Below are positions 51,324 to 58,578 of a stretch of 64,000 bases of DNA, in pieces (position 1 is the stretch's first letter; every line of letters begins with the position of its first letter). The position numbers were made by a program, and so were the translations under genes. Origin of the DNA: Oscillospiraceae bacterium (GTDB lineage: Bacteria > Bacillota > Clostridia > Oscillospirales > CAG-272); assembly GCA_003343845.1 (NCBI GenBank), contig QAKK01000038.1, positions 6,651 through 70,650 on the forward strand, in the 5' to 3' direction. Under the pieces are notes generated by a model. The model was not told where the DNA came from. It made no database searches and was given only the letters and a program-made list of their open reading frames with translations.

Positions 51324-52369
51324 AACAATTTTTCGATGCGATGGGCGAATTGGAGACAAAGTATGTGCAGGAAGCGCTGACCTATAAAAAGCCGGTGCGG
51401 CGGTCTGCGTGGATGCGGTGGGGAGCGGCAGCCGCCTGCTTTGTTCTCGTGGCGGTGCTCCTTACGGAGGGCATCCTTTCGCCGCTTGCCGGTATGACTG
51501 TCACCGCCTATGCCGTCGGAACGGATGCCGAGATTCCGTCCGCGGGCGCGGCGTTTGCCACGGGGACGATCAACGAGGACGGCACGCTCAGCGGCTATCC
51601 GCTCATGTTTTATCTGCAGGGAAGCGGGATCGAAAAAGTCCGGTTTTCCTGCAAAAGCGGTCAGATCCGCTTTACGGATCTGACCGGACAGCGCGACGAA
51701 TACGGCTTTGCGCAGAATTTCACCGTGACTTACGGCGCGGCGGCGGGCGACGAAACTGACTATCCGTCTCTGCTGGTCGAATGGCTGCCGCGTCCGATGA
51801 TGGAGGCGCTTGCGGCTGCCGACACCGGCATCGCCGACTTGCCCGCCGACCTCCGGCAGGACATCATCGTGCTGGAGATCACCTTTGCAAACGGGAGAAC
51901 GGCGACGCGCGCCGTCACGATCGACTTGCAGGATGATGGCAGCTTCCGCGCCGCGTTCCGCGCTTATCGGATCCGCAAGTCCGATGTTTTTGTCGGGCGC
52001 GCCGACAGTCAGCCTATGCCGAAGGATGCACAGGGGGCAGATACTTTGACGGTCACTTTCCTGGATGCGGACGGGCATGCGGTCGAGCCGGAGGGGACCT
52101 GGTATGTCACCGACAGGATCGACCGCATCGCGGTTTCGTTTGACGGGCAGGCGCCCGATGCGGTGCAGATGTTCTTCACGCCGTCCGGCACGGAAACGGC
52201 AATCGAGATGGACTTTCTGCAAACCGATGCGGCGGGCGCGGAGAATCAAATCGTGATCTCCGCCGATGCGCTGCATCGGGACAGCCTGATGGGGCATCTG
52301 CGTCTCGTCGCCCGCGCAGGCAGCCGCACATTGCAGAGCAGTTTGTACAATGTGATCTATCAGCCTTGA
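51314..52369 (+). CDS. membrane-anchored partner of the sigma factor
   Basis: A 351-residue protein overlapping the sigma gene by ten bases. The N-terminal cytoplasmic segment (about 33 residues, QFFDAMGELETKYVQEALTY) has the helix pattern seen in anti-sigma/DUF4179-type partners; one membrane helix follows (about residues 36-55) and then a large outside domain of beta character. It most likely holds the sigma factor at the membrane and senses envelope state. No zinc HxxxCxxC motif is present, so it is not a ZAS-type anti-sigma. Confidence 0.75.
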   Translation: MQVKQFFDAMGELETKYVQEALTYKKPVRRSAWMRWGAAAACFVLVAVLLTEGILSPLAGMTVTAYAVGTDAEIPSAGAAFATGTINEDGTLSGYPLMFYLQGSGIEKVRFSCKSGQIRFTDLTGQRDEYGFAQNFTVTYGAAAGDETDYPSLLVEWLPRPMMEALAAADTGIADLPADLRQDIIVLEITFANGRTATRAVTIDLQDDGSFRAAFRAYRIRKSDVFVGRADSQPMPKDAQGADTLTVTFLDADGHAVEPEGTWYVTDRIDRIAVSFDGQAPDAVQMFFTPSGTETAIEMDFLQTDAAGAENQIVISADALHRDSLMGHLRLVARAGSRTLQSSLYNVIYQP

Positions 52370-52599
52370 CGGTCGGAGTCGTTGAAAACGCGATCTCGGC
52401 ATGCGTTTTCCTGCGGGAAAAGCGCTTCGAGTCGGAATCGGCACAGAATATAGCACTTCGCTTGATAACAGACGAAAGGTCGGCGGAGATGCTGAAGTAT
52501 ATGGACAAGAATCCGGAAGCGGACGATTACGAGCCGACAATCAAAGCGGAACGGATTCAACAGCAATTTCCGAGACCTCGGAGAAACAGAACAAAGTAA
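52366..52599 (+). CDS. doubtful 77-residue reading frame
   Basis: A TTG-started frame that begins on the stop of the previous gene and ends at the next terminator. The second half (LITDERSAEMLKYMDKNPEA then DDYEPTIKAERIQQQF) looks protein-like and may be the end of a lost gene; the first half lies in a hairpin related to the dispersed repeat (TGCGTTTTCCTGCGGGAAAA). No ribosome-binding site. I would not rely on it. Confidence 0.3.
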   Translation: MTVGVVENAISACVFLREKRFESESAQNIALRLITDERSAEMLKYMDKNPEADDYEPTIKAERIQQQFPRPRRNRTK

Positions 52600-52626
52600 A
52601 AGCAGATTCATCCGAATCTGCTTTTT
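52598..52626 (+). terminator. terminator before the phage remnant
   Basis: AAAAGCAGATTC / GAATCTGCTTTT with T run. Confidence 0.8.
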
Positions 52627-52629
52627 CTA

Positions 52630-52961
52630 TTGGAGAGGTCAAACGAAAGAGCGTGGGCGCGCGCAGAAGTCCATCCGTGAAAAGTATGCAGACAGCCCGG
52701 ATGCGCTGGCGCAGTTTGACGCATTTCTCGTACGAGATGGTCAAGCACTTCGTACGCGCCGCCGAGAAGCTGGCACAGAACTGCGAGCTTGACAAAAAGG
52801 AGTATGTCGTCGAGTGCCTGCAGCGCATCGGTGTGAAGATAACGCCGGTTGTGGACGCGCTGATTGAAGCGGCGGTCGAGGAACTGGACATCGCCATCGG
52901 CAAGGCAGGCAAAGAAAAAGCGTCTGCCGACGATGCCGACGTCTGCGGCATGACGGACTGA
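52630..52961 (+). pseudogene. frameshifted phage holin-like gene
   Basis: The C-terminal part (YEMVKHFVRAAEKLAQNCEL, then CLQRIGVKITPVVDALIEAA) has the helical pattern of phage LLH-type holin or holin-associated proteins. In front of it another frame carries a good continuation (REKYADSPDALAQFDAFL), so one frameshift near 52730 breaks the gene, and its N-terminus is gone. It sits between two terminators to the left of the integrase, outside the present attachment site, so it belongs to an older insertion. Confidence 0.5.
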
Positions 52962-52986
52962 ATCCGGCGATTTCGATGGGGTTGCA

Positions 52987-53016
52987 AGCGGGGGCAGAAA
53001 TGCCCCCGCTTTTTTA
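52987..53016 (+). terminator. terminator after holin-like remnant
   Basis: AGCGGGGGCA-GAAA-TGCCCCCGCT with seven T. Confidence 0.85.
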
Positions 53017-53117
53017 CTGGCAAATACTTCTGACAACCTTTTGACTACTTTCTTTTTGTTTTTGCATGTCGTTTTATGCTGTTTTGTGCATTGCGAACGC
53101 TCGCGAAAATTGATGTG

Positions 53118-53163
53118 AAAAAGTCCGCAAACCCTTGAAACTAAAGGATTTACGGACTTTTTT
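53118..53163. terminator. terminator beside att remnant
   Basis: AAAAAGTCCGCAAACCCTT pairs imperfectly with AAAGGATTTACGGACTTTTT. On the minus strand it directly follows the partial tRNA-Trp end at 53167. Confidence 0.75.
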
Positions 53164-53166
53164 CTT

Positions 53167-53181
53167 TGGCAGGGGCACAAA
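53167..53181 (-). other. partial tRNA-Trp 3' end (older att remnant)
   Basis: The minus strand reads TTTGTGCCCCTGCCA, identical to the last 15 bases of the tRNA-Trp fragment at 53295. It is also followed by a terminator, as a tRNA gene would be. Beyond these bases the match is lost. It suggests an earlier integration at the same tRNA gene. The sequence between the two copies (53182-53259) contains a dispersed-repeat-like hairpin and no gene. Confidence 0.6.
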
Positions 53182-53259
53182 ATGGCTCTGGCGTCCGCAC
53201 AGCGCCGCCCATGCGTTTTTCTGACGAAAAACACGCTCGCCTTTGCGGATCCCCATACG

Positions 53260-53294
53260 AAAATAAAAGACCACCATTCGGTGGTCTTTTATTT
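53260..53294. terminator. tRNA-Trp terminator
   Basis: AAAATAAAAGACCACC-ATTC-GGTGGTCTTTTATTTT, a perfect 16-bp stem directly at the CCA end of the minus-strand tRNA-Trp fragment. Confidence 0.88.
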
Positions 53295-53341
53295 TGGCAG
53301 GGGCACAAAGGCTCGAACTCTGGACACGCGGTTTTGGAGAC
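53295..53341 (-). other. tRNA-Trp 3' half, probable attL
   Basis: The minus strand carries 47 bases of a tRNA-Trp: anticodon loop CTCCAAAA (anticodon CCA), variable region, T-arm CAGAG-TTCGAGC-CTTTG and the acceptor strand TGCCCCTG followed by CCA. The 5' half is missing: upstream sequence is AT-rich and not tRNA-like. It lies 53 bases from the integrase stop codon. This is the layout of a tyrosine-recombinase element inserted into the 3' part of a tRNA gene, the complete tRNA being expected at the other end, right of the window. Confidence 0.85.
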
Positions 53342-53393
53342 AGATTTATTTCGCATAATATAGCTGAAAAACAAAGTTTTGACTACTTTGATA

Positions 53394-54419
53394 CTACTTG
53401 TCGGGCTGTAGGTAAGCATTGATTTTTGCGGTAACATCTGCGTCAAGTTCTTTTGCAATGTGCGTATAGATGTTGAGCGTCGTGCTGACATCACTATGCC
53501 CGAGCAAATGTTGCGCAGTTTTTGCGTCTATCTGCGCGCGGTACAGCATCGTCGCGTATGTGTGGCGGAGTTGGTGCTGCGTTATGTGCAATCCGGTCGT
53601 GCTTAGGTATTTGTCCCACCGGCGGCGAATCATTGTTTCCGAATAGTGACGGCTTCCGCCAAACACATAATCATCCGGCTTTCCGCCTTTCAGATATGGA
53701 ACGAGCGGAGCGAGGATAGGGATTTGGCGCACGCCGCTCTCCGTCTTCGGCGCTTTTGTGCGTCCGGCGGCGGACGAGAATTCAATGGATTTGCTGATGC
53801 TGATAATGCCGTGTTCCATATCTACATCGCGCCATTGCAGCGCAAGCGCTTCCCCGCGCCGCAAGCCTGTGTACATCAGAAAAAACGGATATAAACCGAA
53901 TTCGTCATTGACATGCGCTGCTACAGCTTCAATCTCTGCGTCCGTCAAAGCGCTTCGCTCAGACCGCTTTGCGTTTCTTGGTATTGTTACGGATCGCGTG
54001 AAGTTATATACTTTGATGTTTTTGCCGATGGCATAATCCAGTGTCATAGAAACAACGCCTTTTGCGCGCAGAATTACGGTTTTAGAATAGCCCTGATTAT
54101 ACAGGCTGTTGATAATGCTTTGAACATCTGACGCTTGCAATGCGTCGATTTTTTTATTTGCGAGGTCTCCGAGGCGAGAAACTGTTTCTTTGTAGGTCAT
54201 ATATGTTTTATGCCCGACCTCATCCTTTTTCATTGAAAGCCATTCTTCCGCTATGGCGCCGAAATTCTCGCTCTCCTCTACTTTTGACGCATAGGCGAGC
54301 ATTTGCCGGTCTATATCTTTCTGCGCGGCGCGCTCGGTCTTTTCATCGCTGTAGAAGAATACGGCTTTGCCGTTGATTACCTTCTTTTTTACATATCGAC
54401 CGTCTTTTCTCGGTTTCAT
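53394..54419 (-). CDS. int: tyrosine-type integrase
   Basis: A 341-residue phage integrase: N-terminal arm-type region (MKPRKDGRYVKKKVINGKAV), SAM-like core-binding domain (FGAIAEEWLSMKKDEVGHKT) and the catalytic domain with Arg in TGLRRGEALALQWRD, HQLRH (His282, Arg285), LGHSDVSTTLNIY with the nucleophile Tyr about 318. It is transcribed toward attL. It belongs to the Tn916/phage-type family; no recombination directionality factor is next to it, though small DNA-binding genes at 57 kb could supply one. Confidence 0.95.
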   Translation of the reverse strand: MKPRKDGRYVKKKVINGKAVFFYSDEKTERAAQKDIDRQMLAYASKVEESENFGAIAEEWLSMKKDEVGHKTYMTYKETVSRLGDLANKKIDALQASDVQSIINSLYNQGYSKTVILRAKGVVSMTLDYAIGKNIKVYNFTRSVTIPRNAKRSERSALTDAEIEAVAAHVNDEFGLYPFFLMYTGLRRGEALALQWRDVDMEHGIISISKSIEFSSAAGRTKAPKTESGVRQIPILAPLVPYLKGGKPDDYVFGGSRHYSETMIRRRWDKYLSTTGLHITQHQLRHTYATMLYRAQIDAKTAQHLLGHSDVSTTLNIYTHIAKELDADVTAKINAYLQPDK

Positions 54420-54434
54420 TTGAAATGCTCCTTT

Positions 54435-55652
54435 TCAATCGTGAAAACAAGCAGAGCAGGGATTGTTTTTGTTTTTCACAGCTTCTCTTCGCGTCATTGC
54501 TACAATCATTTCTTTGCTGCGGTTCTTTACACTGCAAAACGATTTGTGAAACCGTTTGCTTGCAGTTTCGACATATACAGTTTCGTCATAGTCGATAGAA
54601 CGGATATATGCTGCCTGTTTTGATGCCGACGCTGCTGTTGAACTGATGGCGAGAGAATCTTCATTTGATGTATCGGAAACATAATTCTCCAATGAGAAAA
54701 TAATGAAAGTACAGAGAGCCGCAACTATTATTGCAACTATAAAACTTTTAGGGCTTAATTCGCGCCGCAAATCCTGCATATCTTTTTCGTCGTCCGCGTT
54801 TTTCGTTCTCTTGTAACACTTTGCTAAATTATACACAAGGTCGAATAATACTATTAAAAAGCAAAGAGTCAAAAAAACCGATAAAGGGTACAGATCGGAG
54901 TTCTCCATATATAAAAGGGCGATCCTGCTCTCGTTGACGGGGAAAACTCTTTTCAGGTTATATGTAACTCTAAAATCCTTGTACGCTCCCTTGTTTCTTC
55001 GCCCGCCATCTTCTACAACTCTAACATTGTTCGATAAAACAAAACGGTGTGCTCCGACGCACTCTTTTTTTGCATAGATTATAGGATTGCTATCGTTTTC
55101 GCCTACATCGGATATTGCGTCATCGTGCTCTATGATTCGGCTGCGTATGCAGAATGCGTTGTTCGCTTTTGTGCCTATTGTGGAACCATCATAGAATTGA
55201 GTGGTGTTATCACCGCACACGACAAAATGAAGATATGACCACTCATTCCCGACCGAACCCACGCCGCCGATGCTCTCGACATCAGTATTTACTTTGTAAA
55301 AGACATTGTTTGAAGCAGGAATCTCTTTCATATAAATAGAGAGATTGAATTGAGAAATCAGAAGCGAAGCCAAAAGCACTGTTGCAATAGGTAACATGAA
55401 TCGAAAGAATACACGCCATTCAGTTCTAACATCTTTACAAGATGTTGCTGCAAAAATTCCAGCTTGCAAGATAAAGAAAGGAAACGCAAGCAAAAAGGTC
55501 AGGCAGGCGCGCGCGAATGAATCCCCCGGCTTATCGCCCGGAAACGGAATATAGTAAACAACTGCATATGACAATAGAAACGGAAGGGTGAGGAGACCAA
55601 CAAGAAAAATTTTTCTATTGCTAAAAATAGAATTGGCGTTTGTGCTGCTCAT
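54435..55652 (-). CDS. membrane protein with C-terminal Cys/His domain, element cargo
   Basis: A 405-residue protein between the integrase and ImmA genes. About three membrane helices in the first 110 residues, an outside domain of about 160 residues, two further helices (near YPLSVFLTLCFLIVLFDLVY and SFIVAIIVAALCTFIIF), and a C-terminal segment VYVETASKRFHKSFC...NNPCSACFHD. This segment follows the pattern HxxxC-(n)-EAxxxxxxPCxxC of small Ada-like zinc domains attached to many Firmicutes surface proteins. Lower GC than the element's early genes and opposite orientation mark it as a cargo gene. Function unknown; exclusion or defence is possible. Confidence 0.7.
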   Translation of the reverse strand: MSSTNANSIFSNRKIFLVGLLTLPFLLSYAVVYYIPFPGDKPGDSFARACLTFLLAFPFFILQAGIFAATSCKDVRTEWRVFFRFMLPIATVLLASLLISQFNLSIYMKEIPASNNVFYKVNTDVESIGGVGSVGNEWSYLHFVVCGDNTTQFYDGSTIGTKANNAFCIRSRIIEHDDAISDVGENDSNPIIYAKKECVGAHRFVLSNNVRVVEDGGRRNKGAYKDFRVTYNLKRVFPVNESRIALLYMENSDLYPLSVFLTLCFLIVLFDLVYNLAKCYKRTKNADDEKDMQDLRRELSPKSFIVAIIVAALCTFIIFSLENYVSDTSNEDSLAISSTAASASKQAAYIRSIDYDETVYVETASKRFHKSFCSVKNRSKEMIVAMTRREAVKNKNNPCSACFHD

Positions 55653-55836
55653 AATTGAAATATCCTCGCTTATTCTCGCAAGATTTTGCTCAGTGTATCT
55701 TTGACTATTGAATCCCCGAAAAAAGCAGCAAAAAGGGCGGTTCTTCCTTTGCGTCCATTATGCTGTAAAACTCCCATAACTTACTTGTATACACAGCCCG
55801 CCGCGCTCCGCTACAATGGCGGTGGAGGTGATGTGT

Positions 55837-56376
55837 ATGAAGTACACCAAATACCAATACTCACGCAACCTTGCGTGGGAAATCTTACTGAAAGAGCGCG
55901 TGCGGCAGCTGCCGGTCGAAATCATCCCGATATGCAAGCACATGGGCATCCGCGTGCTGCGCTATTCGGACATGCTTTCCCTGCAATTCAACGTAGGAGG
56001 CGCTTCGGCTGAAATCGACGGCAAGATGTACATATTCTATGACGACACCGTTTCTAACGAACGGCAACGCTTTACGGTCGCGCACGAGCTGGGACATATC
56101 ATCATGCGGCATTCCGGCGCGGAAGACAACGAAGCCGAAGCAAATGTATTTGCATCGCGCCTTCTGATGCCTGCCTGCGTCCTGTATGCGTGCGAAGTCA
56201 AGACAGCGGATGAAATCATGTCCTTGTGCGCCGTCAGCCGGCAGGCAGCAGAAATCAGGATCACACGGCTTGCAGAGCTGCGCCGCCGCGACAAGTTCTA
56301 CACGCATCCGCTTGAGCGTGCGGTTGCCCGCCGATTCCGTGGATTCGTCAGAGCTTATCGTCGGAGTCGGGAATAG
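55837..56376 (+). CDS. ImmA/IrrE-family metallopeptidase
   Basis: A 179-residue zinc protease with HELGH at residues 83-87 (RFTVAHELGHIIMRH) and the downstream ENEAEANVFASRLLMP-like segment NEAEANVFASRLLMP that supplies the third ligand. Such proteases cleave the element repressor after a stress signal and induce the element (ImmA of ICEBs1). GGAGG lies eight bases before the ATG at 55837; two nearer upstream Met codons are poorly spaced. Unlike ICEBs1, it converges on the repressor gene and overlaps it by 29 bases at the 3' ends. Confidence 0.88.
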   Translation: MKYTKYQYSRNLAWEILLKERVRQLPVEIIPICKHMGIRVLRYSDMLSLQFNVGGASAEIDGKMYIFYDDTVSNERQRFTVAHELGHIIMRHSGAEDNEAEANVFASRLLMPACVLYACEVKTADEIMSLCAVSRQAAEIRITRLAELRRRDKFYTHPLERAVARRFRGFVRAYRRSRE

Positions 56377-56689
56377 ATTCAAGGTATGCCAGCAGCTCCG
56401 GCGTCAGCTTCTTTTCAAGCACTTTGCCATCGCGCCCCAAGAAGCGCACAACATTCTCACCCAGCCCGCCATCTTCGGCGGGCTTTTCTTTTTGATCGGT
56501 CTTGCCGAGGAGGTAGTCAACGGAGACGCCGAAATAGTCTGCAATCTTTTGAAGTGTCGCCCCACTTGGAACCGTCCCGCGATCGCGCCAGTTTACAAAC
56601 GAGTTTTTTGACAGACCCAATTCAGCTAAAAATGTTTTCTTTTGTACACCTTTTTCAGCCAGCAGAACCTCGATGCGCTCAATGAACAT
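56348..56689 (-). CDS. XRE-family repressor
   Basis: A 113-residue protein. The helix-turn-helix is AELGLSKNSFVNWRDRGTVP followed by LQKIADYFGVSVDYLLGKTD, typical of Cro/CI-type repressors, and the short C-terminal part ends LAYLESIPDSDDKL. It is the likely lysogeny-type repressor of the element and the likely substrate of the ImmA-like protease opposite. It is divergent from the early operon and the palindromic operator at 56778-56795 lies in the intervening region. Confidence 0.88.
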   Translation of the reverse strand: MFIERIEVLLAEKGVQKKTFLAELGLSKNSFVNWRDRGTVPSGATLQKIADYFGVSVDYLLGKTDQKEKPAEDGGLGENVVRFLGRDGKVLEKKLTPELLAYLESIPDSDDKL

Positions 56690-56771
56690 AATTGCCTCCC
56701 GAAAAATCCACCAAACGAGTGACGTTATAATTGTGCAACCCTACAAAATCACTCAAAATGATGATTTTGCA

Positions 56772-56801
56772 TTGACAATACCTCATTTGAGGTATTATAA
56801 T
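56772..56801 (+). promoter_or_regulatory. early promoter with palindromic operator
   Basis: TTGACA (56772-56777) and TATAAT (56796-56801), both perfect consensus. The 18-base spacer is itself a perfect palindrome, ATACCTCA-TT-TGAGGTAT. A repressor bound here would block polymerase directly. A looser relative, TCACTCAAAATGATGATTTT, lies at 56748-56768 toward the repressor gene. Confidence 0.85.
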
Positions 56802-56817
56802 AGTGTTGCAAGCAAAA

Positions 56818-56867
56818 CAAACCCGCCCGAAACTTCGTGCGGATGCAAACGCACGGCGGCGGGTTTG
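56818..56867 (+). promoter_or_regulatory. leader hairpin of the early operon
   Basis: CAAACCCGCC pairs with GGCGGGTTTG around a loop with an inner GTGCG/CGCAC stem. It is transcribed right after the early promoter and is followed by no T run, so it may be a stabilising or antitermination-type leader. A second, smaller stem GGCGGATT/AGTCCGCC lies at about 56934-56953. The stretch 56690-57086 holds only these control elements and possibly a short leader frame starting at 56970. Confidence 0.5.
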
Positions 56868-57086
56868 CTCCTTGCACCACGTAGGCGGTCATTTTTCATC
56901 CCTTCTATTTATTATTTCCAAACGACGGAGCAGCGGCGGATTGCAGTCCGCCGTTGCTTCGCAGGAAGGATGAAAGAAAAATTCACCGTCTACGCAAAGA
57001 AAGTCCGACGCGATGGTCGGATGGAAGTGTGGCAACTTCATCATACCATCGTGCCGGCGAAATGTCAAGCGGAAGGAGGCTACATT

Positions 57087-57311
57087 TTGCCAAAATACAT
57101 TCATCCCGTGCAAAGCCGCATGAAAGCGAAAGGCTACACCATCGCAGAAATGATCGTCATGCTCCGCGAAAAGGGGCTTGATGTGAGCGAAAGCACAATC
57201 AGCGGCGCGTTCAGCGGAAAGCGTCGCGGGCAAAAGGCAATGGATGCAATCAACAAGATTCGCAACTACATGGATTACCTCGACGGTTTGGAAAACAGAA
57301 AGGAAGAATGA
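57087..57311 (+). CDS. small DNA-binding protein (HTH-like)
   Basis: About 74 residues from a TTG at 57087, with GGAAGGAGG seven bases upstream. KGYTIAEMIVMLREKGLDVS then ESTISGAFSGKRRGQKAMDA looks like a helix-turn-helix of the Cro/XRE type. First gene of the early operon, in the place of a Cro or early regulator. The same frame is open from an ATG at 56970 (113 residues), but that start has a cramped ribosome-binding site. Its stop overlaps the next gene. Confidence 0.65.
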   Translation: MPKYIHPVQSRMKAKGYTIAEMIVMLREKGLDVSESTISGAFSGKRRGQKAMDAINKIRNYMDYLDGLENRKEE

Positions 57312-57313
57312 AA

Positions 57314-57508
57314 ATGCCACGCGAAAAGGAACTGTATCGCGAAAACCTTGCGCTGCTGCGCGAGGAGTTCGGCGATGTGCTGACTGCCGAGCTGAAGCCG
57401 GTGGCAAAGTACCTCGGCATGGACTACAGAACGCTGAAACAGATGGACGTGTTCGTCCGTGACAGCAAGCGGGTCAGCCTGCCGAAAGTTGCGCGCATGC
57501 TGAGTTAA
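57314..57508 (+). CDS. small DNA-binding-like protein
   Basis: About 64 residues: LALLREEFGDVLTAELKPVA then KYLGMDYRTLKQMDVF has the look of a short helix-turn-helix/excisionase-like domain, ending RVSLPKVARMLS. It could regulate or act as recombination directionality factor. AGGAAG is eight bases before the ATG at 57314; an ATG at 57308 overlaps the previous stop and is the alternative. Confidence 0.6.
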   Translation: MPREKELYRENLALLREEFGDVLTAELKPVAKYLGMDYRTLKQMDVFVRDSKRVSLPKVARMLS

Positions 57509-57521
57509 GGAGGGCAGAAAA

Positions 57522-57701
57522 ATGAACGAGCTGATTATCATCGGGATTCTGCTGGCGGTGTTTACTGTCGTCTGCGCTGCGGTGGAGGCGGTGGAGAGCC
57601 GGGACGCGATCGTCGCATGGCTTGACCGGGAGATCACGGCGCACTATGCGGCGCGGATTGCAAAGCGGCGCGTGCGGGAGATCTGGCAGATCCGCAGATG
57701 A
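57522..57701 (+). CDS. small single-helix membrane protein
   Basis: 59 residues, GGAGGG nine bases before the ATG. The N-terminal NELIIIGILLAVFTVVCAAV is a membrane helix; the rest is basic and helical (AHYAARIAKRRVREIWQIRR). Its TGA overlaps the next ATG. Similar tiny proteins are common in early modules of Clostridial phages; function unknown. Confidence 0.6.
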   Translation: MNELIIIGILLAVFTVVCAAVEAVESRDAIVAWLDREITAHYAARIAKRRVREIWQIRR

Positions 57702-58315
57702 CAGTGCGCGAGGAGATCGCGGAGACGATCCGCGCGTACATGATGCAGCTGCCGCCGATCGCGGACAAGCCTCGTCGGGTGGAGCTGGTGATTGAGTATC
57801 CGTCAGTGACGGAAAGACACGAAATTATAAAGGAGATAGAAAAAATGACTGCATTCGAGGACACCAAAGCCGAAACGGAAACAGCCGAAAGTTTGAAAAC
57901 AAGCGGCGACCGTACGACGCTGGCAGGCGGCAACGGTGCGAAGCTGGCAGGCGGCTACGGTGCGACGCTGGCAGGCGGCGACTATGCGACGCTGGCAGGC
58001 GGCGACTATGCGAAGCTGACGGGCGGCAACTATGCGAAGCTGGCAGGCGGCTACGGTGCGACGCTGGCAGGCGGCGACTATGCGAAGCTGGCAGGCGGCT
58101 ACGATGCGAAGCTGGCAGGCGGCAACGATGCGCTGATTGTAGGCGATAAAGGAAGCGTCGCAAAAGGCGGAATCGGGTCTATTATCCTTCTTGTATCGCG
58201 TGATGGAGACCGCAACATCACGGCATACAAGGCAATCAAAGTGGACGGCAAGCGGTACAAGGCGAATGTCTTCTACACGCTCGGCACGGATGGAAAGGTC
58301 AAGGTGGCGGAATGA
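57698..58315 (+). CDS. octapeptide-repeat (beta-solenoid-like) protein
   Basis: 205 residues in three parts. Residues 1-49 are a helical stretch; residues 75-146 are nine tandem eight-residue units of the form LAGGxxA(K/T), the LAGG or LTGG start recurring at residues 75, 83, 91, 99, 107, 115, 123, 131 and 139 without slippage; residues 147-205 are a compact domain (GSIILLVSRDGDRNITAYKA then VDGKRYKANVFYTLG). Strict octads with small residues suggest a beta-solenoid like ice-nucleation-type repeats. An internal ATG at 57845 has AAGGAG nine bases upstream and would yield only repeats plus C-domain. Function unknown; similar repeat-plus-domain proteins occur in phages. Confidence 0.78.
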   Translation: MTVREEIAETIRAYMMQLPPIADKPRRVELVIEYPSVTERHEIIKEIEKMTAFEDTKAETETAESLKTSGDRTTLAGGNGAKLAGGYGATLAGGDYATLAGGDYAKLTGGNYAKLAGGYGATLAGGDYAKLAGGYDAKLAGGNDALIVGDKGSVAKGGIGSIILLVSRDGDRNITAYKAIKVDGKRYKANVFYTLGTDGKVKVAE

Positions 58316-58578
58316 GCCTGCAATTTTTCGCGGAGATCTACGACGAGCCGAGAAAGGAAGCAAGCCCGCACACGAGGCTTGCGGAGGCTGAAAAACACCT
58401 TGAACGGTGCTGGAGCGTGCTTGCGGATGAGGTTGAGTGCAAGAATGACATCGTGCAATGCCAGCGCAAGCTGGATGACGTTATGAACGCGCAGAAAGAG
58501 GTTGAGAAGCTCACTGAAGAATGCGACCGCGCGGACGAATATGCGTCGGAAAGGATGTGCAGACATGAATCTGTTTGA
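58312..58578 (+). CDS. small coiled-coil phage protein
   Basis: 88 residues, mostly helix (ASPHTRLAEAEKHLERCWSV, KLDDVMNAQKEVEKLTEECD) with heptad-like spacing, coupled to the octapeptide-repeat gene by an ATGA overlap. It ends inside the Gp157 gene. No recognised domain; probably a small accessory protein of the replication-recombination module. Confidence 0.6.
   Translation: MSLQFFAEIYDEPRKEASPHTRLAEAEKHLERCWSVLADEVECKNDIVQCQRKLDDVMNAQKEVEKLTEECDRADEYASERMCRHESV

Noticed and set aside
57915..58140. Regular 24-base repeats that could be taken for a CRISPR array
   Set aside because: The repeats are contiguous without spacers, keep an open frame and encode the octapeptide units. No CRISPR array or cas gene is seen anywhere in the window.
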